Below are positions 15,102-22,874 of a DNA stretch of 30,068 bases, in pieces; positions within the stretch are counted from its first letter, which is position 1, and each line of letters starts with the position of its first letter. Source of the DNA: Alphaproteobacteria bacterium UBA998. GTDB lineage: Bacteria > Pseudomonadota > Alphaproteobacteria > Rickettsiales > UBA998. The DNA is taken from the NCBI GenBank assembly GCA_002291925.1, contig DBAY01000025.1, positions 50,559 through 80,626 on the forward strand, read 5' to 3'. The notes beneath the pieces were generated by a model. The model made no database searches. It worked only from the letters and a program-made list of their open reading frames with translations, and had not been told where the DNA came from. Position numbers and translations under genes: made by a program.

Positions 15102-15536
15102 CGCCCCTGAACTTGCCGGTTAGCGTTGCAGGAGGAAGAGCGTATCGGCCGGGGCGTGCCGCCCACCGGAGTTGGCTGTCGAGACGGCGACCCAGACGAT
15201 GACCCACAGGCTGGCCGCCATCCCGACATACGACATCAGCCGCCCTGTCCCGCGCGCGCGACGCGGCTGACCGGCCCGGGACGCTGCGAGGCTCGGGAAG
15301 CCCGGTATGCGGGAACGGGCACCGTCCTTGCCGCCGTCATGGGGCTGCGGTGCCCGCGCGTGCTCTGGGCGGGTCATGTGAAACGCCGCCGGCGCAGGGC
15401 AGGCCGCGTGGGGAAGGGCGGGTACCCAGGCTTCGTCACCCTTCTTGCCTTGCTAGAGTAGCACGATCAGGGGTCGAATTAAGGGATGAGATTGCACCTG
15501 AGGGGGAACTTTCGCAATTAGTGGTGAGGTTATTTC
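15102..15536. other. 435-bp gap of GC-rich sequence without a recognised gene
   Basis: Bases 15120-15440 are GC-rich and open in several frames, but none gives a recognisable protein. The best candidate is a 38-residue minus-strand peptide described separately. Bases 15450-15536 are more AT-rich. No tRNA, terminator or listed repeat family was recognised. Confidence 0.4.
15120..15236 (-). CDS. Possible small single-pass membrane peptide, unknown
   Basis: A 38-codon minus-strand frame starting MSYVGMAASLWVIVWVAVST. It would place one hydrophobic helix (residues ~4-20) ahead of a short polar tail. The frame continues upstream to 15377 with low-complexity Arg/Ala/Gly-rich sequence typical of chance GC-rich frames. 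No family is recognised and no clear ribosome site precedes it. Only the hydrophobic stretch argues for it, and a chance frame is equally possible. Confidence 0.2.
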   Translation of the reverse strand: MSYVGMAASLWVIVWVAVSTANSGGRHAPADTLFLLQR

Positions 15537-15782
15537 CTAGGAACGGTGGTGGCTGACGGAAACGGGCGCAGCCTTCACCGGGGACATCAGTTGCCCAACG
15601 CCGACCCAATCGTTGGGCGTCACTTTTCCCCCGGTCAACTCATAAATCTGGCGCTGCACTTCACGATTGGGAAAACGCTGGTTACGGCGGTATTTATAGA
15701 TGGTCTGTACGGAACACCCGAGGCGCTGGGCAAATTCGCCCGCCGTAACGCCTGCATAAACCAGATACTCATCCAGTGTCAT
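15537..15782 (-). CDS. Cro-like helix-turn-helix DNA-binding protein
   Basis: An 81-residue protein. Residues 1-40 form a helix-turn-helix (MTLDEYLVYAGVTAGEFAQRLGCSVQTIYKYRRNQRFP) of the Cro/CI type, with GEFAQRLGCS as the positioning helix and SVQTIYKYRR as the likely recognition helix. The region EVQRQIYELTGGKVTPNDW is typical of phage Cro and YdaS-type proteins. The C-terminal ~20 residues look unstructured. It is transcribed away from a CI/LexA-like repressor gene across 116 bases that contain palindromic sites, the layout of a phage lysogeny switch. No other phage genes are found in the window, so this is a remnant or a domesticated pair. The family is confident; the regulatory role is inferred. 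Confidence 0.8.
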   Translation of the reverse strand: MTLDEYLVYAGVTAGEFAQRLGCSVQTIYKYRRNQRFPNREVQRQIYELTGGKVTPNDWVGVGQLMSPVKAAPVSVSHHRS

Positions 15783-15898
15783 ACGGATAAAATTAATCCA
15801 CTATGGATAGTTTGACAAGCTGATTCGTTAATTTATGCAAATATCTTATACGAGATGGATATAGCCGTACTTATACAAACCGTATAAAAAATGCTCCC
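15783..15898. promoter_or_regulatory. Divergent regulator-pair control region with operator-like palindromes
   Basis: TTATAC-AAACC-GTATAA (15871-15887) is a perfect 6+6 palindrome, 11 bases before the repressor ATG. A second TTATAC (15846-15851) lies exactly 25 bases upstream, with a degenerate partner GGATAT at the same spacing. CTATGGATAG (15801-15810) forms a third, different symmetric site. For the minus-strand gene, TTGTCA, 17 bases and TAATTT form a plausible promoter ending about seven bases from its ATG. The region is strikingly AT-rich compared with its flanks. Site assignment is by symmetry only. Confidence 0.5.
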
Positions 15899-16570
15899 AT
15901 GACCAATCACATCAAGTCGATCCGGCTGGCGCGCGGACTTACCCTGTCGGAACTGGCCCGCCTCACCTCCACCACCCCGGCGCAGATTCAGAAGCTCGAG
16001 CGTGGCGAGCGGCGGCTCACCGATGCCTGGCTGAAGCGGCTGGCCGTGGCCCTGCAATGCCACCCCGTCGATCTGTTTGAGAATATGGCCTATGTGGTGC
16101 GGGACGGCGTGGCACCCGGCCCGTACGAGGCCTCCCCAACCGCCGCCCGCCCGGAGATGCTGCTGGTGCCGCTCTATGCCGATGCAGCGCGCCAGAACCC
16201 CGTCTCCATGTTGGAGAAGTCGGAATGCGTCGCCGGCGGCATCTCCTTCGACAAGCGCCTGTTGGCGGAATACACCCCCTCCACCTTCGCGCGGCTGGCG
16301 CTGATTCGCCTTCACGGTGACAGTATGTCACCCACACTGGAGCCGGGCGACCTCCTACTGCTCGACCTCGGCCAGAAGAAAGCCACCCAAGACGGCATTT
16401 ATGCCCTCGACTCCCAAGGCTCCATCGCCCTCAAGCGGCTGCAGTTGCAGCCTTACGGCACCCGCATCACGCTGCTCTCCGACAACCGCGATTACCCGCC
16501 CTACGAACTCGAGGACGCCAGCCAGCTCTCGCTGATTGGCAAGGTGATCTGGGTCGGCAAGCGGCTTTAG
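15899..16570 (+). CDS. CI/LexA-like repressor: XRE helix-turn-helix plus S24 peptidase domain
   Basis: A 223-residue repressor. The N-terminal XRE helix-turn-helix spans residues 4-60 (IKSIRLARGLTLSELARLTS, IQKLERGERR). The C-terminal S24 LexA-like domain spans about 130-223. The serine of the Ser-Lys dyad is S142 in LHGDSMSPTLEPGD and the lysine is K179 in IALKRLQ. An Ala-Gly pair (A112-G113) ~30 residues before the serine is a plausible self-cleavage site, as in LexA and lambda CI, which would make it RecA/SOS-inducible. It is divergent from the Cro-like gene with operator-like palindromes between them. Its stop overlaps the convergent RTX gene's stop by 4 bases (16567-16570). The domain calls are strong; SOS control is an inference. 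Confidence 0.9.
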   Translation: MTNHIKSIRLARGLTLSELARLTSTTPAQIQKLERGERRLTDAWLKRLAVALQCHPVDLFENMAYVVRDGVAPGPYEASPTAARPEMLLVPLYADAARQNPVSMLEKSECVAGGISFDKRLLAEYTPSTFARLALIRLHGDSMSPTLEPGDLLLLDLGQKKATQDGIYALDSQGSIALKRLQLQPYGTRITLLSDNRDYPPYELEDASQLSLIGKVIWVGKRL

Positions 16571-17583
16571 AACTCTGCAAAGGTAAAGTCGCTGGCGGTG
16601 AGGCCCGTGACGTTCTCCACCAGCACGGTGACCGGGTTCTCATTCACCGGGTGGATGAACGCCACGCGGGTGGAGTCGCCCACCACGGTCAGGGTGAGGT
16701 CATTGAAGGTCAGCAGCGTATCACCCGGCTCGTGATCGATGAGGATTCTGTCCTCGCCTCGGGTAAAATCCTTGATGCGGAAACCATCATCCGCGCGGTC
16801 GCTGTCGGCGAAGACGAACGTGTCGCGCCCAGCGCCGCCCCACATACGCGCCGTGGCTTCACCGCCAAACACCAGCGTATCATCGCCATTGCCACCATAC
16901 ATGCGCTGGCCCCAGTAGAGCAGGTCGTTGCCGTCATCACCGTAGAGCGTATCGCCACCGCTGAAGCCGTAGATAGTATCGTTATCGCTACCGCCGCTGA
17001 CCTTCACGGCGCTGGAATCATCGACATTGCTGAAGAAATCACGGCCGCTGCCAAGGCTCACATAGCCGCCTGCATATGCATCGTGATAGACCGTGTCATC
17101 GCCATTGCCGCCATAGATGCTGCCGCGCGCATCCGCGAACATGATGCGGTCATTGCCGTCCCCGCCGTCCGCCTTGACGCTGTCGGAACCCAACATGCCG
17201 TAGAGGCTGATGCTATCGTTGCCGTTGCCGCCAGAGAGCGTCGAGCTGCGCGCATGCCAGGCTTCGATGACGTCGTTGCCATCGCCGCCGTACGCTTTCT
17301 CGTTGCTGGTCGTGGCGGTGGCGCTGCTGCTGCCGACCACCAGATAGTCATCCCCGCCATCGCCATAAAGCGTGTCCGCGCCGCTGCCGCCGATCAGCGT
17401 ATCGTTGTTGCTGCCCCCGCGCAGGGAATCATTGCCGCTGCCGCCGTTGAGAAGGTCATCGTAGCTGCCGCCCAGCAGGGTATCGTTGCCGGCGGTGCCG
17501 AACATTTCATAGCGCGCATCGGCGCGGGTGGCGGTGAAGTAGTCATTGCGCGAGGTGCCGGTCAGGCGGATGGTGGTGGTCAT
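16567..17583 (-). CDS. RTX (hemolysin-type calcium-binding repeat) secreted protein
   Basis: A 338-residue protein made almost wholly of glycine/aspartate-rich nonapeptide repeats of the GGxGxDxxx type. Examples are GGSGNDSLR, GGSGADTLY, GGDGNDVIE, GGNGNDSIS, GGDGNDRIM, GGNGDDTVY and GGNGDDTLV, a dozen or more by eye from about residue 25 to 275. Such repeats form calcium-stabilised beta-rolls and are exported by type I secretion through a C-terminal signal. The tail resembles the serralysin-type C-terminal segment (DTFVFADS, IKDFTRGEDRILID, LTASDFTFAEF). There is no signal peptide and no recognisable protease, lipase or adhesin domain, so this may be a small surface or S-layer-like or structural RTX protein. 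ATG 17583 is chosen for the GGGAG-like site just upstream; the frame extends 40 codons further without RTX character. No secretion genes are nearby. Confidence 0.88.
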   Translation of the reverse strand: MTTTIRLTGTSRNDYFTATRADARYEMFGTAGNDTLLGGSYDDLLNGGSGNDSLRGGSNNDTLIGGSGADTLYGDGGDDYLVVGSSSATATTSNEKAYGGDGNDVIEAWHARSSTLSGGNGNDSISLYGMLGSDSVKADGGDGNDRIMFADARGSIYGGNGDDTVYHDAYAGGYVSLGSGRDFFSNVDDSSAVKVSGGSDNDTIYGFSGGDTLYGDDGNDLLYWGQRMYGGNGDDTLVFGGEATARMWGGAGRDTFVFADSDRADDGFRIKDFTRGEDRILIDHEPGDTLLTFNDLTLTVVGDSTRVAFIHPVNENPVTVLVENVTGLTASDFTFAEF

Positions 17584-17698
17584 GGTCGTCTCCCTGGGTT
17601 GGAGCGAAGACTCTACGAATCCGCACAACCGCTGGGTAATCAATTCTTCGTAATTTATGAAGGTTTTATGCGGGGCGGCGAGGGAAGCAGGTTGAACC

Positions 17699-17773
17699 GT
17701 CATGACGAGGAGTGAAGCGACGTGACAATCCGGCGCCGATGACTGGATTGCTTCGCGTTGCTCGCAATGACGG
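17699..17773. repeat. Intergenic palindromic repeat, family C copy 2
   Basis: The left part has the pattern GTCATGACGAGGAGTGAAGC and the right part reads GCTTCGCGTTGCTCGCAATGACG, forming imperfect inverted arms. It shares TTGC-GAG, GCGAAGCAATCC-like and CGCAATGACGG segments with the copy at 8801-8875. Confidence 0.7.
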
Positions 17774-17780
17774 TTATGCT

Positions 17781-17848
17781 GTCACCCCGCACTTGTTGCG
17801 GGGTCTCCCGGTAAGGATACGCCGGACCCCGGCATGCACCGGGGTGAC
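17781..17848. repeat. Intergenic palindromic repeat, family B copy 1
   Basis: GTCACCCCG at the left end and CGGGGTGAC at the right end bracket an element with inner CGCACTTGTTGCGGGGTCTC and GGACCCCGGCATGCACCGG. It is close to identical to 19795-19864. Confidence 0.88.
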
Positions 17849-17873
17849 ATACGTTCATAACGCTATCCTCTCC

Positions 17874-17948
17874 CCTCATCCTGAGCTTGTCGAAGGATAA
17901 GAGGCCCGTACCCGCGCCACAGTCATGGTTCGACAGGCTCACCATGAT
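17874..17948. repeat. Intergenic palindromic repeat, family A copy 2
   Basis: It contains CCTGAGCTTGTCGAAGG and, inverted, GGTTCGACAGGCTCACCATGA, matching the family A copy at 6338-6441. It starts 25 bases after family B copy 1. Confidence 0.85.
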
Positions 17949-18032
17949 AGGTGGCATGAGATCCCCGCGTCGGGCGCGAGGAGGACGAAGGGCGAGAAAT
18001 TCCAGGCACCTCCTTCCGCCCGGAACTCCTCT

Positions 18033-18533
18033 CTACGCCTCGGCCATCTGGCGTTGCGGGATACGCAGGACCTGGCCGGGATAGATCTTATCCGGGTCGC
18101 TCAGCATCGGGCGGTTGGCCTCGAAGATGTCGTTATAGCGGTTGGCATCGCCATACTCCGCCTTGGCAATTTTAGAGAGCGTATCACCCGACTTCACCGT
18201 GTAGAAATGCGCCTCCTCTCCCTCCGCCGCCTGCCCCTGCGCCAGTGGCACATCGGCCTTGCCCTGCGCCTGCGCGGTCTGCACGTTGGCTTCCACATCC
18301 TCGACACCGGCCACATTACCGGCGGCCAGCACGGCCTTCTCCAGCGCCTCGCGCGACGGCGCACGGCCGGAGACCAGCACCTTGCCGCCCTGCTTCTTCA
18401 CTTCGAGGTTCTCCACGCCAAGCCCCTGCTTTTCCACGTGCTGCCGGATGGCCTGCGACTGCTTCTCGTCATCGTCATGCTCGCCGATGCCAAGCCGCTC
18501 GCCTGCGTGCTTCATGAACTTGAACAATCCCAT
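18033..18533 (-). CDS. BON-LysM protein, YgaU/Kbp-like
   Basis: A 166-residue cytoplasmic-looking protein with no signal peptide. An N-terminal acidic/helical segment (FKFMKHAGERLGIGEHDDDE) leads into a BON domain at about residues 25-88 (VKKQGGKVLVSGRAPSREALEKAVLAAGNVAGVEDVEANV). An Ala/Gln-rich linker follows, then a LysM domain at about 109-160 (YTVKSGDTLSKIAKAEYGD to DPDKIYPGQVLRIP). This domain order and the MGLFxFxKxAGExL start match E. coli YgaU (Kbp), a potassium-binding stress protein of 149 residues. A perfect AAAGGAG site lies six bases before ATG 18533. Identification is by architecture; potassium binding is not shown here. Confidence 0.9.
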   Translation of the reverse strand: MGLFKFMKHAGERLGIGEHDDDEKQSQAIRQHVEKQGLGVENLEVKKQGGKVLVSGRAPSREALEKAVLAAGNVAGVEDVEANVQTAQAQGKADVPLAQGQAAEGEEAHFYTVKSGDTLSKIAKAEYGDANRYNDIFEANRPMLSDPDKIYPGQVLRIPQRQMAEA

Positions 18534-18639
18534 GAGTCTCTCCTTTGTGAAAACTCTCTTCTAACGCGGGCGTGACAAAAACTCTGCCCGCCAAGGAGGC
18601 GTCAGACGTCAGCCGCGCCTCAGGCAGGTGGCCCTCCGT

Positions 18640-19653
18640 ATGAATCTTATCGAGAAAAAACAGGCCTTCACCTCAAGTGCCTGCATGAATACGCATTCCG
18701 TATGGCACCTCGCTGGGCACGCCCTGCTTCCCGGCTCACGCACGGTGCTGCATTTGCCGATTCCCGGCTTCTCGAGCGACCTGCCCGCTACGCTGCCTGT
18801 GCAGGTCATCCGCGCCGCCACGCCCGGCCCGCGCCTGTTTCTCACCGGGGTCGTGCATGGCGATGAGGTGATCGGCGTCGAGGTCATGCATCGTCTGCTC
18901 GCCTCGCAGGTGCTGGACCACCTGCTATGCGGCGATGTCGTGCTGATTCCGGTGGTCAACGTGTTCGGCTTCGTCATGCATTCGCGCTATTTGCCCGACC
19001 GGCGTGACCTCAACCGCTCCTTCCCTGGAGGCGAAAGCGGCTCGCTGGCGGCGCGGCTGGCGCACCTGCTGCTGAACGAAATCTGCCTGCATTGCACGCA
19101 CGGCATTGATTTCCATAGCGGGGCGGTACATCGCTTCAACCTGCCGCAGCTGCGCATCGATTTCTCGGACGAAACGTCACTGGCATTGGCCAGGCAATTC
19201 GCGCCGCCTCTGATTCTGCACTCTGCACTGCGCCCCGGTTCCCTGCGCGAGGTGATGATGCGGCAGCGCATTCCTTACCTGCTGTTTGAAGGCTCCGAGG
19301 CCAAGCGGTTCGACGACCCTTCCGCCGAGGCGGGCTGGCGCGGCGTGGTGCGCGTGATGCAGTCGCTGGGCATGCTGCCGGAGACACTCGAGATGCCCAA
19401 CGAATTCTGGCAGACGCAGATTGCCACTAGCAGCCGCTGGCTGCGCGCTCCGGTGAGCGGCATCTTCCGCTCCCGCGTGGTGCCGGGCCACACCACCGCG
19501 CCGGGGGAGATTCTAGGAACCCTGTCCGACTTCTTCGGCAACACATTGGCGGAGGTATGCGCCACAGACCAAACACTGGTGGTCGGAATGACGCGCGTGC
19601 CCGTCGTCAATGAAGGCGACGCGCTGTTTCATGTGGCGTCATTGGCGGGGTGA
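18640..19653 (+). CDS. Succinylglutamate desuccinylase/aspartoacylase family zinc hydrolase
   Basis: A 337-residue M14-like metallohydrolase. The zinc ligands are visible as H73 and E76 in GVVHGDEVIG and H159 in GIDFHSGAVHR. NVFGF and SRYLPDRRDLNRSFPG match the substrate-binding region of the AstE/AspA and DUF2817-type families, and YLLFEGSEAKRFD may supply the catalytic glutamate. The C-terminal ~90 residues (SRWLRAPVSGIFRSRV, VVNEGDALFHVA) form the usual beta-rich barrel-like tail. These enzymes cleave N-acyl amino acids or related amides; the substrate here is unknown. Starts at GTG 18628, ATG 18640 and ATG 18685 are all possible, and none has a strong ribosome site. It is divergent from the LysM gene, with no arginine-succinyltransferase genes nearby. 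Confidence 0.85.
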   Translation: MNLIEKKQAFTSSACMNTHSVWHLAGHALLPGSRTVLHLPIPGFSSDLPATLPVQVIRAATPGPRLFLTGVVHGDEVIGVEVMHRLLASQVLDHLLCGDVVLIPVVNVFGFVMHSRYLPDRRDLNRSFPGGESGSLAARLAHLLLNEICLHCTHGIDFHSGAVHRFNLPQLRIDFSDETSLALARQFAPPLILHSALRPGSLREVMMRQRIPYLLFEGSEAKRFDDPSAEAGWRGVVRVMQSLGMLPETLEMPNEFWQTQIATSSRWLRAPVSGIFRSRVVPGHTTAPGEILGTLSDFFGNTLAEVCATDQTLVVGMTRVPVVNEGDALFHVASLAG

Positions 19654-19690
19654 TACAGGAACCAAGAAGAAGTTCACTCCCCCATTCCGC

Positions 19691-19766
19691 CCTCATGGTG
19701 AGCTTGTTGAACCATAGTATGTAGCGCGGTGGCGGGCCTGCATCCTTCGACAGGCTCAGGATGAGG
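19691..19766. repeat. Intergenic palindromic repeat, family A copy 3
   Basis: It starts CCTCATGGTGAGCTTGTTGAACCAT and ends CCTTCGACAGGCTCAGGATGAGG, with inverse-complementary arms. It carries the same TGAGCTTGT and TTCGACAGGCTCA words as the family A copies at 6338-6441 and 17874-17948, with an unrelated centre. Confidence 0.82.
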
Positions 19767-19794
19767 AGCGGGGGTGGGAGCGTTACGAACGCAT

Positions 19795-19864
19795 GTCACC
19801 CCGCACTTGGTTCGCGGGGTCTCCTCGTGAGGATACGCCAGACCCCGGCATACACCGGGGTGAC
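19795..19864. repeat. Intergenic palindromic repeat, family B copy 2
   Basis: GTCACCCCGCACTTGGTTCG begins the element and CACCGGGGTGAC ends it, with inner GGGGTCTCCTC and GACCCCGGCAT. Only a handful of bases differ from the copy at 17781-17848. Confidence 0.88.
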
Positions 19865-19878
19865 ATTCTTTTTGACAA

Positions 19879-19964
19879 CGTCATTCAGGGACGCGTCAGC
19901 GTGCCCGGAATCTCCTCGTGTGACAAAGGAGATCCTGCGCTGCCTGCGGCTCGCAGGATGACGG
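19879..19964. repeat. Intergenic repeat, family D copy 1 (inverted relative to copy 2)
   Basis: The inverse complement of this stretch aligns over its whole length with bases 22875-22961. Shared words are GTCATCCTGCG, GCGCAGGATCT, AGATTCCGGG and ACGCGTC, and both end in GAATGACG. It lies 14 bases after family B copy 2. Confidence 0.8.
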
Positions 19965-19976
19965 AACCAAAACCCC

Positions 19977-21803
19977 CTACCCCGCCAGCTTCTCCGCCGC
20001 ACGCGAGGCGCGCTTGCGGTCGTTGGGGTCGAGCATCACCTTGCGCAGGCGGAGCGACTTTGGCGTAACTTCAACCAGCTCGTCCTCGTTGATGTAGGAC
20101 ATCATCTCCTCCAGCGTCATGCGGCGCGGCGGGATGAGGCGCACGGCCTCGTCGGCCCCGGAGGCGCGGATGTTGGTGAGCTGCTTGCCCTTCAGCACGT
20201 TGATCTCGAGGTCATTGTCGCGCGTGTGCTCGCCGACGATCATGCCCTGATAGACCTTGTCCTGCGGGTTGATGAACATCATGCCGCGATCCTGCAGGTT
20301 GAAGATGGCGTAAGCCACCGCTTCACCCTGATCGGTCGAGATGAGCGCTCCGTTGCGGCGGCCCGCGATCTCACCCTTGTATGGCCCGTAGCCGTGGAAC
20401 AGGCGGTTGATGACGCCGGTGCCGCGCGTGTCGGAGAGGAACTCCGCCTGGTAGCCGATGAGGCCGCGCGAGGGGGCATGGAAGATGATACGCAGCTTGC
20501 CGCCGCCCGAGGGGCGCATGTCCTGCATCTCGGCTTTGCGGATGGAGAGTTTCTCGACGACGACGCCGGAGAATTCCTCGTCCACATCCACCACCACCTG
20601 CTCATACGGCTCCTGCTTTTCGCCATTGGGACCGGTTTTCAGCAGCACGCGCGGACGCGAGACGGAGAGTTCAAACCCCTCGCGGCGCATGTTCTCGATG
20701 AGGACGCCGAGCTGCAATTCGCCCCGGCCACCGACCTCGAACGCGTCCTTGGCTTCCGTTTCGGTGACGCGGATGGCAACGTTGGTTTCGGCTTCCGCGA
20801 AAAGCCGCTCGCGGATCATGTTGGAGGTCACCTTCGTGCCTTCCGTGCCCGCGTAAGGCGACGAGTTGACGCTGATGGTGATCGCCATGGTGGGCGGATC
20901 GATCGGCGTCGCCTTGATGGGCTGCTCCAATTCCACCGCGCCGACCGTATCGGCCACGGAGGTTTTCTGCAGGCCTGCGATGGCGATGATATCACCCGCC
21001 TGCGCTTCCTCAATCGGGCGGCGATCGACGCCGAAGAAACCAAACAGCTTGGTGAGGCGGCCTTGCTCGACGACGGTGCCGTCCAAGCCCATCGCCTTCA
21101 CCGGCATGTTCACTTTCGCGGTGCCGGAATGCACGCGGCCCACCAGTACGCGGCCAAGATACGGGTCGGCGGTCAGCATGGTAGCAAGGAAGCCGAACGG
21201 GGCTTCGAGATCCGCTTTCGGTGCAGGAACATGGCGTACCACGAGGTCGAGCAGCGGAGTCAGGTTCTTGCGCTCGCCGTCGATGTCCGGCGAGGCCCAG
21301 CCGTCGCGGCCGGAGGCGTACATGATGGGGAAATCGAGCTGCTCCGGCGCGGCGTCGAGCGCGACGAAGAGGTCAAAGATTTCGTCCAGCACCTCATCCG
21401 GGCGGGCGTCCGGGCGATCGATCTTGTTGATGAGCACGATGGGTCGCATGCCCTGCGCCAGCGCCTTGGTGAGCACGAACTTGGTCTGCGGCAGCGGGCC
21501 CTCGGCGGCATCCACCAGCAGCACCACGCCTTCCGCCATGTTGAGCACGCGCTCCACCTCGCCGCCGAAATCGGCGTGGCCGGGGGTGTCGATCACGTTG
21601 ATCTTGATGTCGCCATACTGGATGGAAGTGCATTTCGCCAGAATGGTGATGCCGCGCTCCTTTTCGAGGTCGTTCGAGTCCATGACCCGCTCGGCAACCT
21701 GCTGATTCTCACGGAAGGTGCCGGTCTGTTTCAGGATCTGGTCGATCAGGGTCGTCTTGCCATGGTCGACGTGGGCGATGATGGCGATGTTACGAAGTTG
21801 CAT
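19977..21803 (-). CDS. typA: Ribosome-associated translational GTPase TypA/BipA
   Basis: A 608-residue translation-factor GTPase of normal TypA length. The G1 loop AHVDHGKTTLID is at the N-terminus, G2 lies in KERGITI, G3 is DTPGHADFGGEVER and G4 is NKIDRPDARPDEV. Domain II, the EF-G-like domains (VTETEAKDAFEVGGRGELQLGVLIE) and the TypA-specific C-terminal region (GYGPYKGEI, RRNGALIS, GMIVGEH, LTNIRASGADEAVRL) follow. TypA binds the 70S ribosome at the A site and supports growth under stress and cold, including ribosome assembly. ATG 21803 gives the canonical MQLRNIAIIAHVDHGK start. The gene is divergent from the MipA/OmpV gene (133-bp gap). No anomaly was seen, and no palindromic insert is present in this gene. 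Confidence 0.97.
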   Translation of the reverse strand: MQLRNIAIIAHVDHGKTTLIDQILKQTGTFRENQQVAERVMDSNDLEKERGITILAKCTSIQYGDIKINVIDTPGHADFGGEVERVLNMAEGVVLLVDAAEGPLPQTKFVLTKALAQGMRPIVLINKIDRPDARPDEVLDEIFDLFVALDAAPEQLDFPIMYASGRDGWASPDIDGERKNLTPLLDLVVRHVPAPKADLEAPFGFLATMLTADPYLGRVLVGRVHSGTAKVNMPVKAMGLDGTVVEQGRLTKLFGFFGVDRRPIEEAQAGDIIAIAGLQKTSVADTVGAVELEQPIKATPIDPPTMAITISVNSSPYAGTEGTKVTSNMIRERLFAEAETNVAIRVTETEAKDAFEVGGRGELQLGVLIENMRREGFELSVSRPRVLLKTGPNGEKQEPYEQVVVDVDEEFSGVVVEKLSIRKAEMQDMRPSGGGKLRIIFHAPSRGLIGYQAEFLSDTRGTGVINRLFHGYGPYKGEIAGRRNGALISTDQGEAVAYAIFNLQDRGMMFINPQDKVYQGMIVGEHTRDNDLEINVLKGKQLTNIRASGADEAVRLIPPRRMTLEEMMSYINEDELVEVTPKSLRLRKVMLDPNDRKRASRAAEKLAG

Positions 21804-21936
21804 GTCTGCCGCGCTTTTACTGGGGTTTTAGCCGCCCCTGCTACGCGTTATTGTGCAGTGTGTCAAGCGCGGCGGGCGGTTGTTCTTGAAAACTTGTCCG
21901 AATTGTCATAATTGGCGTGAAAATTGGAAAAACCTT

Positions 21937-22866
21937 ATGAAATCACTTGTTTTCGGCATTCTTACACTCCTTATGGCAGCCAGCGCCGCTGCCCAGCCCA
22001 GCCTGCGCCCCCGTCCGCCTCGCGAATACCAGATCGCGCAAGGGCCTGTGGCCACCGCCCCGCTGAACGAACGCGCCAACGGGGGCCCAAACTGCACCGA
22101 TATCAGCGTCACGGGCCAGTGCATCCGTGCGGCGGGCAGCGCAGCGAAGCAATGGAGCGGCTTTGCCGCCGTCGGGGCTTTCGCGGTGCCGGAGTTCGAT
22201 GGGTCGAAGGACCATCAGGTGGTGCCACTGCTCGCGGGGCAGGCGAATTATGGCAATTACTACGCCGCCATGCGCGGGCTGGAAGCGTCTGCCAACATCA
22301 TCGACAGCCCAACGTTCAACCTCGGCCCGGTACTGCGCTTCCGCTTCGGGCGCGATGACGGCATCGACAACACCACGCTGGCGCGCCTGCGCCCCATCAA
22401 TGACGCGCTGGAGGCTGGCCTCTTCGCCAGCTACCGCATCCCCAACGTCTATAAACCCGGCGACGGTTACGAGCTGCGCACCACGCTGGTGCAGGACATC
22501 ACCGGCAGCCATGACGGCTTCCTCTGGAGCGCCTCGCTCGGCTATGACGTGCCCCTCTCGCAGAAACTGAGGCTGGGCGGCGGGGTGAGCACCAGCTACG
22601 CCAGCGGCCATTACATGCAGAGCTATTTCAGCATCGATGCCGATAACAGCCTGCGCAGCGGCCTGCCTGTCTATGAGGCGAAAGCAGGCTTCAACGATGT
22701 GGGGGCCAGCTTGCGGGCCAATTACGCCTTCAATCAGCGCTGGGGCGTCATCGGCATTGTCGGCGCCTCACGCTTCATCGGCGATGCGGCGGACAGCCCC
22801 ATCGTCACGCAGGAAGGCTCCGACTATCAGGTGATCGGCGGCGCGGGCGTGTCGTACCGGTTCTGA
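21937..22866 (+). CDS. MipA/OmpV family outer-membrane protein
   Basis: A 309-residue beta-barrel protein. The signal peptide MKSLVFGILTLLMAASAAAQ has probable cleavage near residue 19. A ~50-residue proline-rich, cysteine-containing stretch follows (C at NCTDIS and TGQCIR). The MipA/OmpV barrel then starts with WSGFAAVGAFAVPEFDGSKDHQVVPLL and contains RFRFGRDDGIDN and EAGLFASYRI; it ends in alternating strands with a terminal aromatic (GAGVSYRF), typical for BAM recognition. Relatives are MltA-interacting or OmpV-like proteins; the role here is unknown. The frame runs 28 codons further upstream, but the signal peptide fixes ATG 21937. The gene is probably monocistronic, with a strong hairpin just after the stop. 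Confidence 0.88.
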   Translation: MKSLVFGILTLLMAASAAAQPSLRPRPPREYQIAQGPVATAPLNERANGGPNCTDISVTGQCIRAAGSAAKQWSGFAAVGAFAVPEFDGSKDHQVVPLLAGQANYGNYYAAMRGLEASANIIDSPTFNLGPVLRFRFGRDDGIDNTTLARLRPINDALEAGLFASYRIPNVYKPGDGYELRTTLVQDITGSHDGFLWSASLGYDVPLSQKLRLGGGVSTSYASGHYMQSYFSIDADNSLRSGLPVYEAKAGFNDVGASLRANYAFNQRWGVIGIVGASRFIGDAADSPIVTQEGSDYQVIGGAGVSYRF

Positions 22867-22874
22867 TAACTGCT

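Larger units (their letters stand above)
17584..18032. other. Repeat-packed intergenic region between RTX and LysM genes
   Basis: No gene is seen in these 449 bases. Bases 17584-17698 are probably the RTX promoter and leader. From 17699 onward, palindromic repeat families C, B and A follow one another with almost no spacing. The final ~80 bases contain a GC-rich stretch with no feature I recognise. Confidence 0.6.
19654..19976. other. Repeat-packed intergenic region before typA
   Basis: No gene is seen in these 323 bases between two convergent genes. Palindromic repeat families A, B and D occupy bases 19691-19964 nearly end to end. No intrinsic terminator with a T run was found, so the repeats may serve that role. 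Confidence 0.65.

Noticed and set aside
15126..15556. Plus-strand frames of 68-111 codons in the 15102-15536 gap
   Set aside because: Low-complexity Arg/Gly/Pro-rich translations with no ribosome site or homology; typical chance frames in GC-rich DNA.
17781..19964. CRISPR array or tRNA cluster suggested by recurring short palindromes
   Set aside because: The units are 68-100 bp, differ in spacing, come from several unrelated families and are not separated by unique equal-length spacers; no cloverleaf with CCA-type end or anticodon arm was found.
20226..21911. 561-codon plus-strand frame opposite typA
   Set aside because: Antisense shadow; composition rich in His, Asp and Arg with no domain, while the minus strand encodes full-length TypA.
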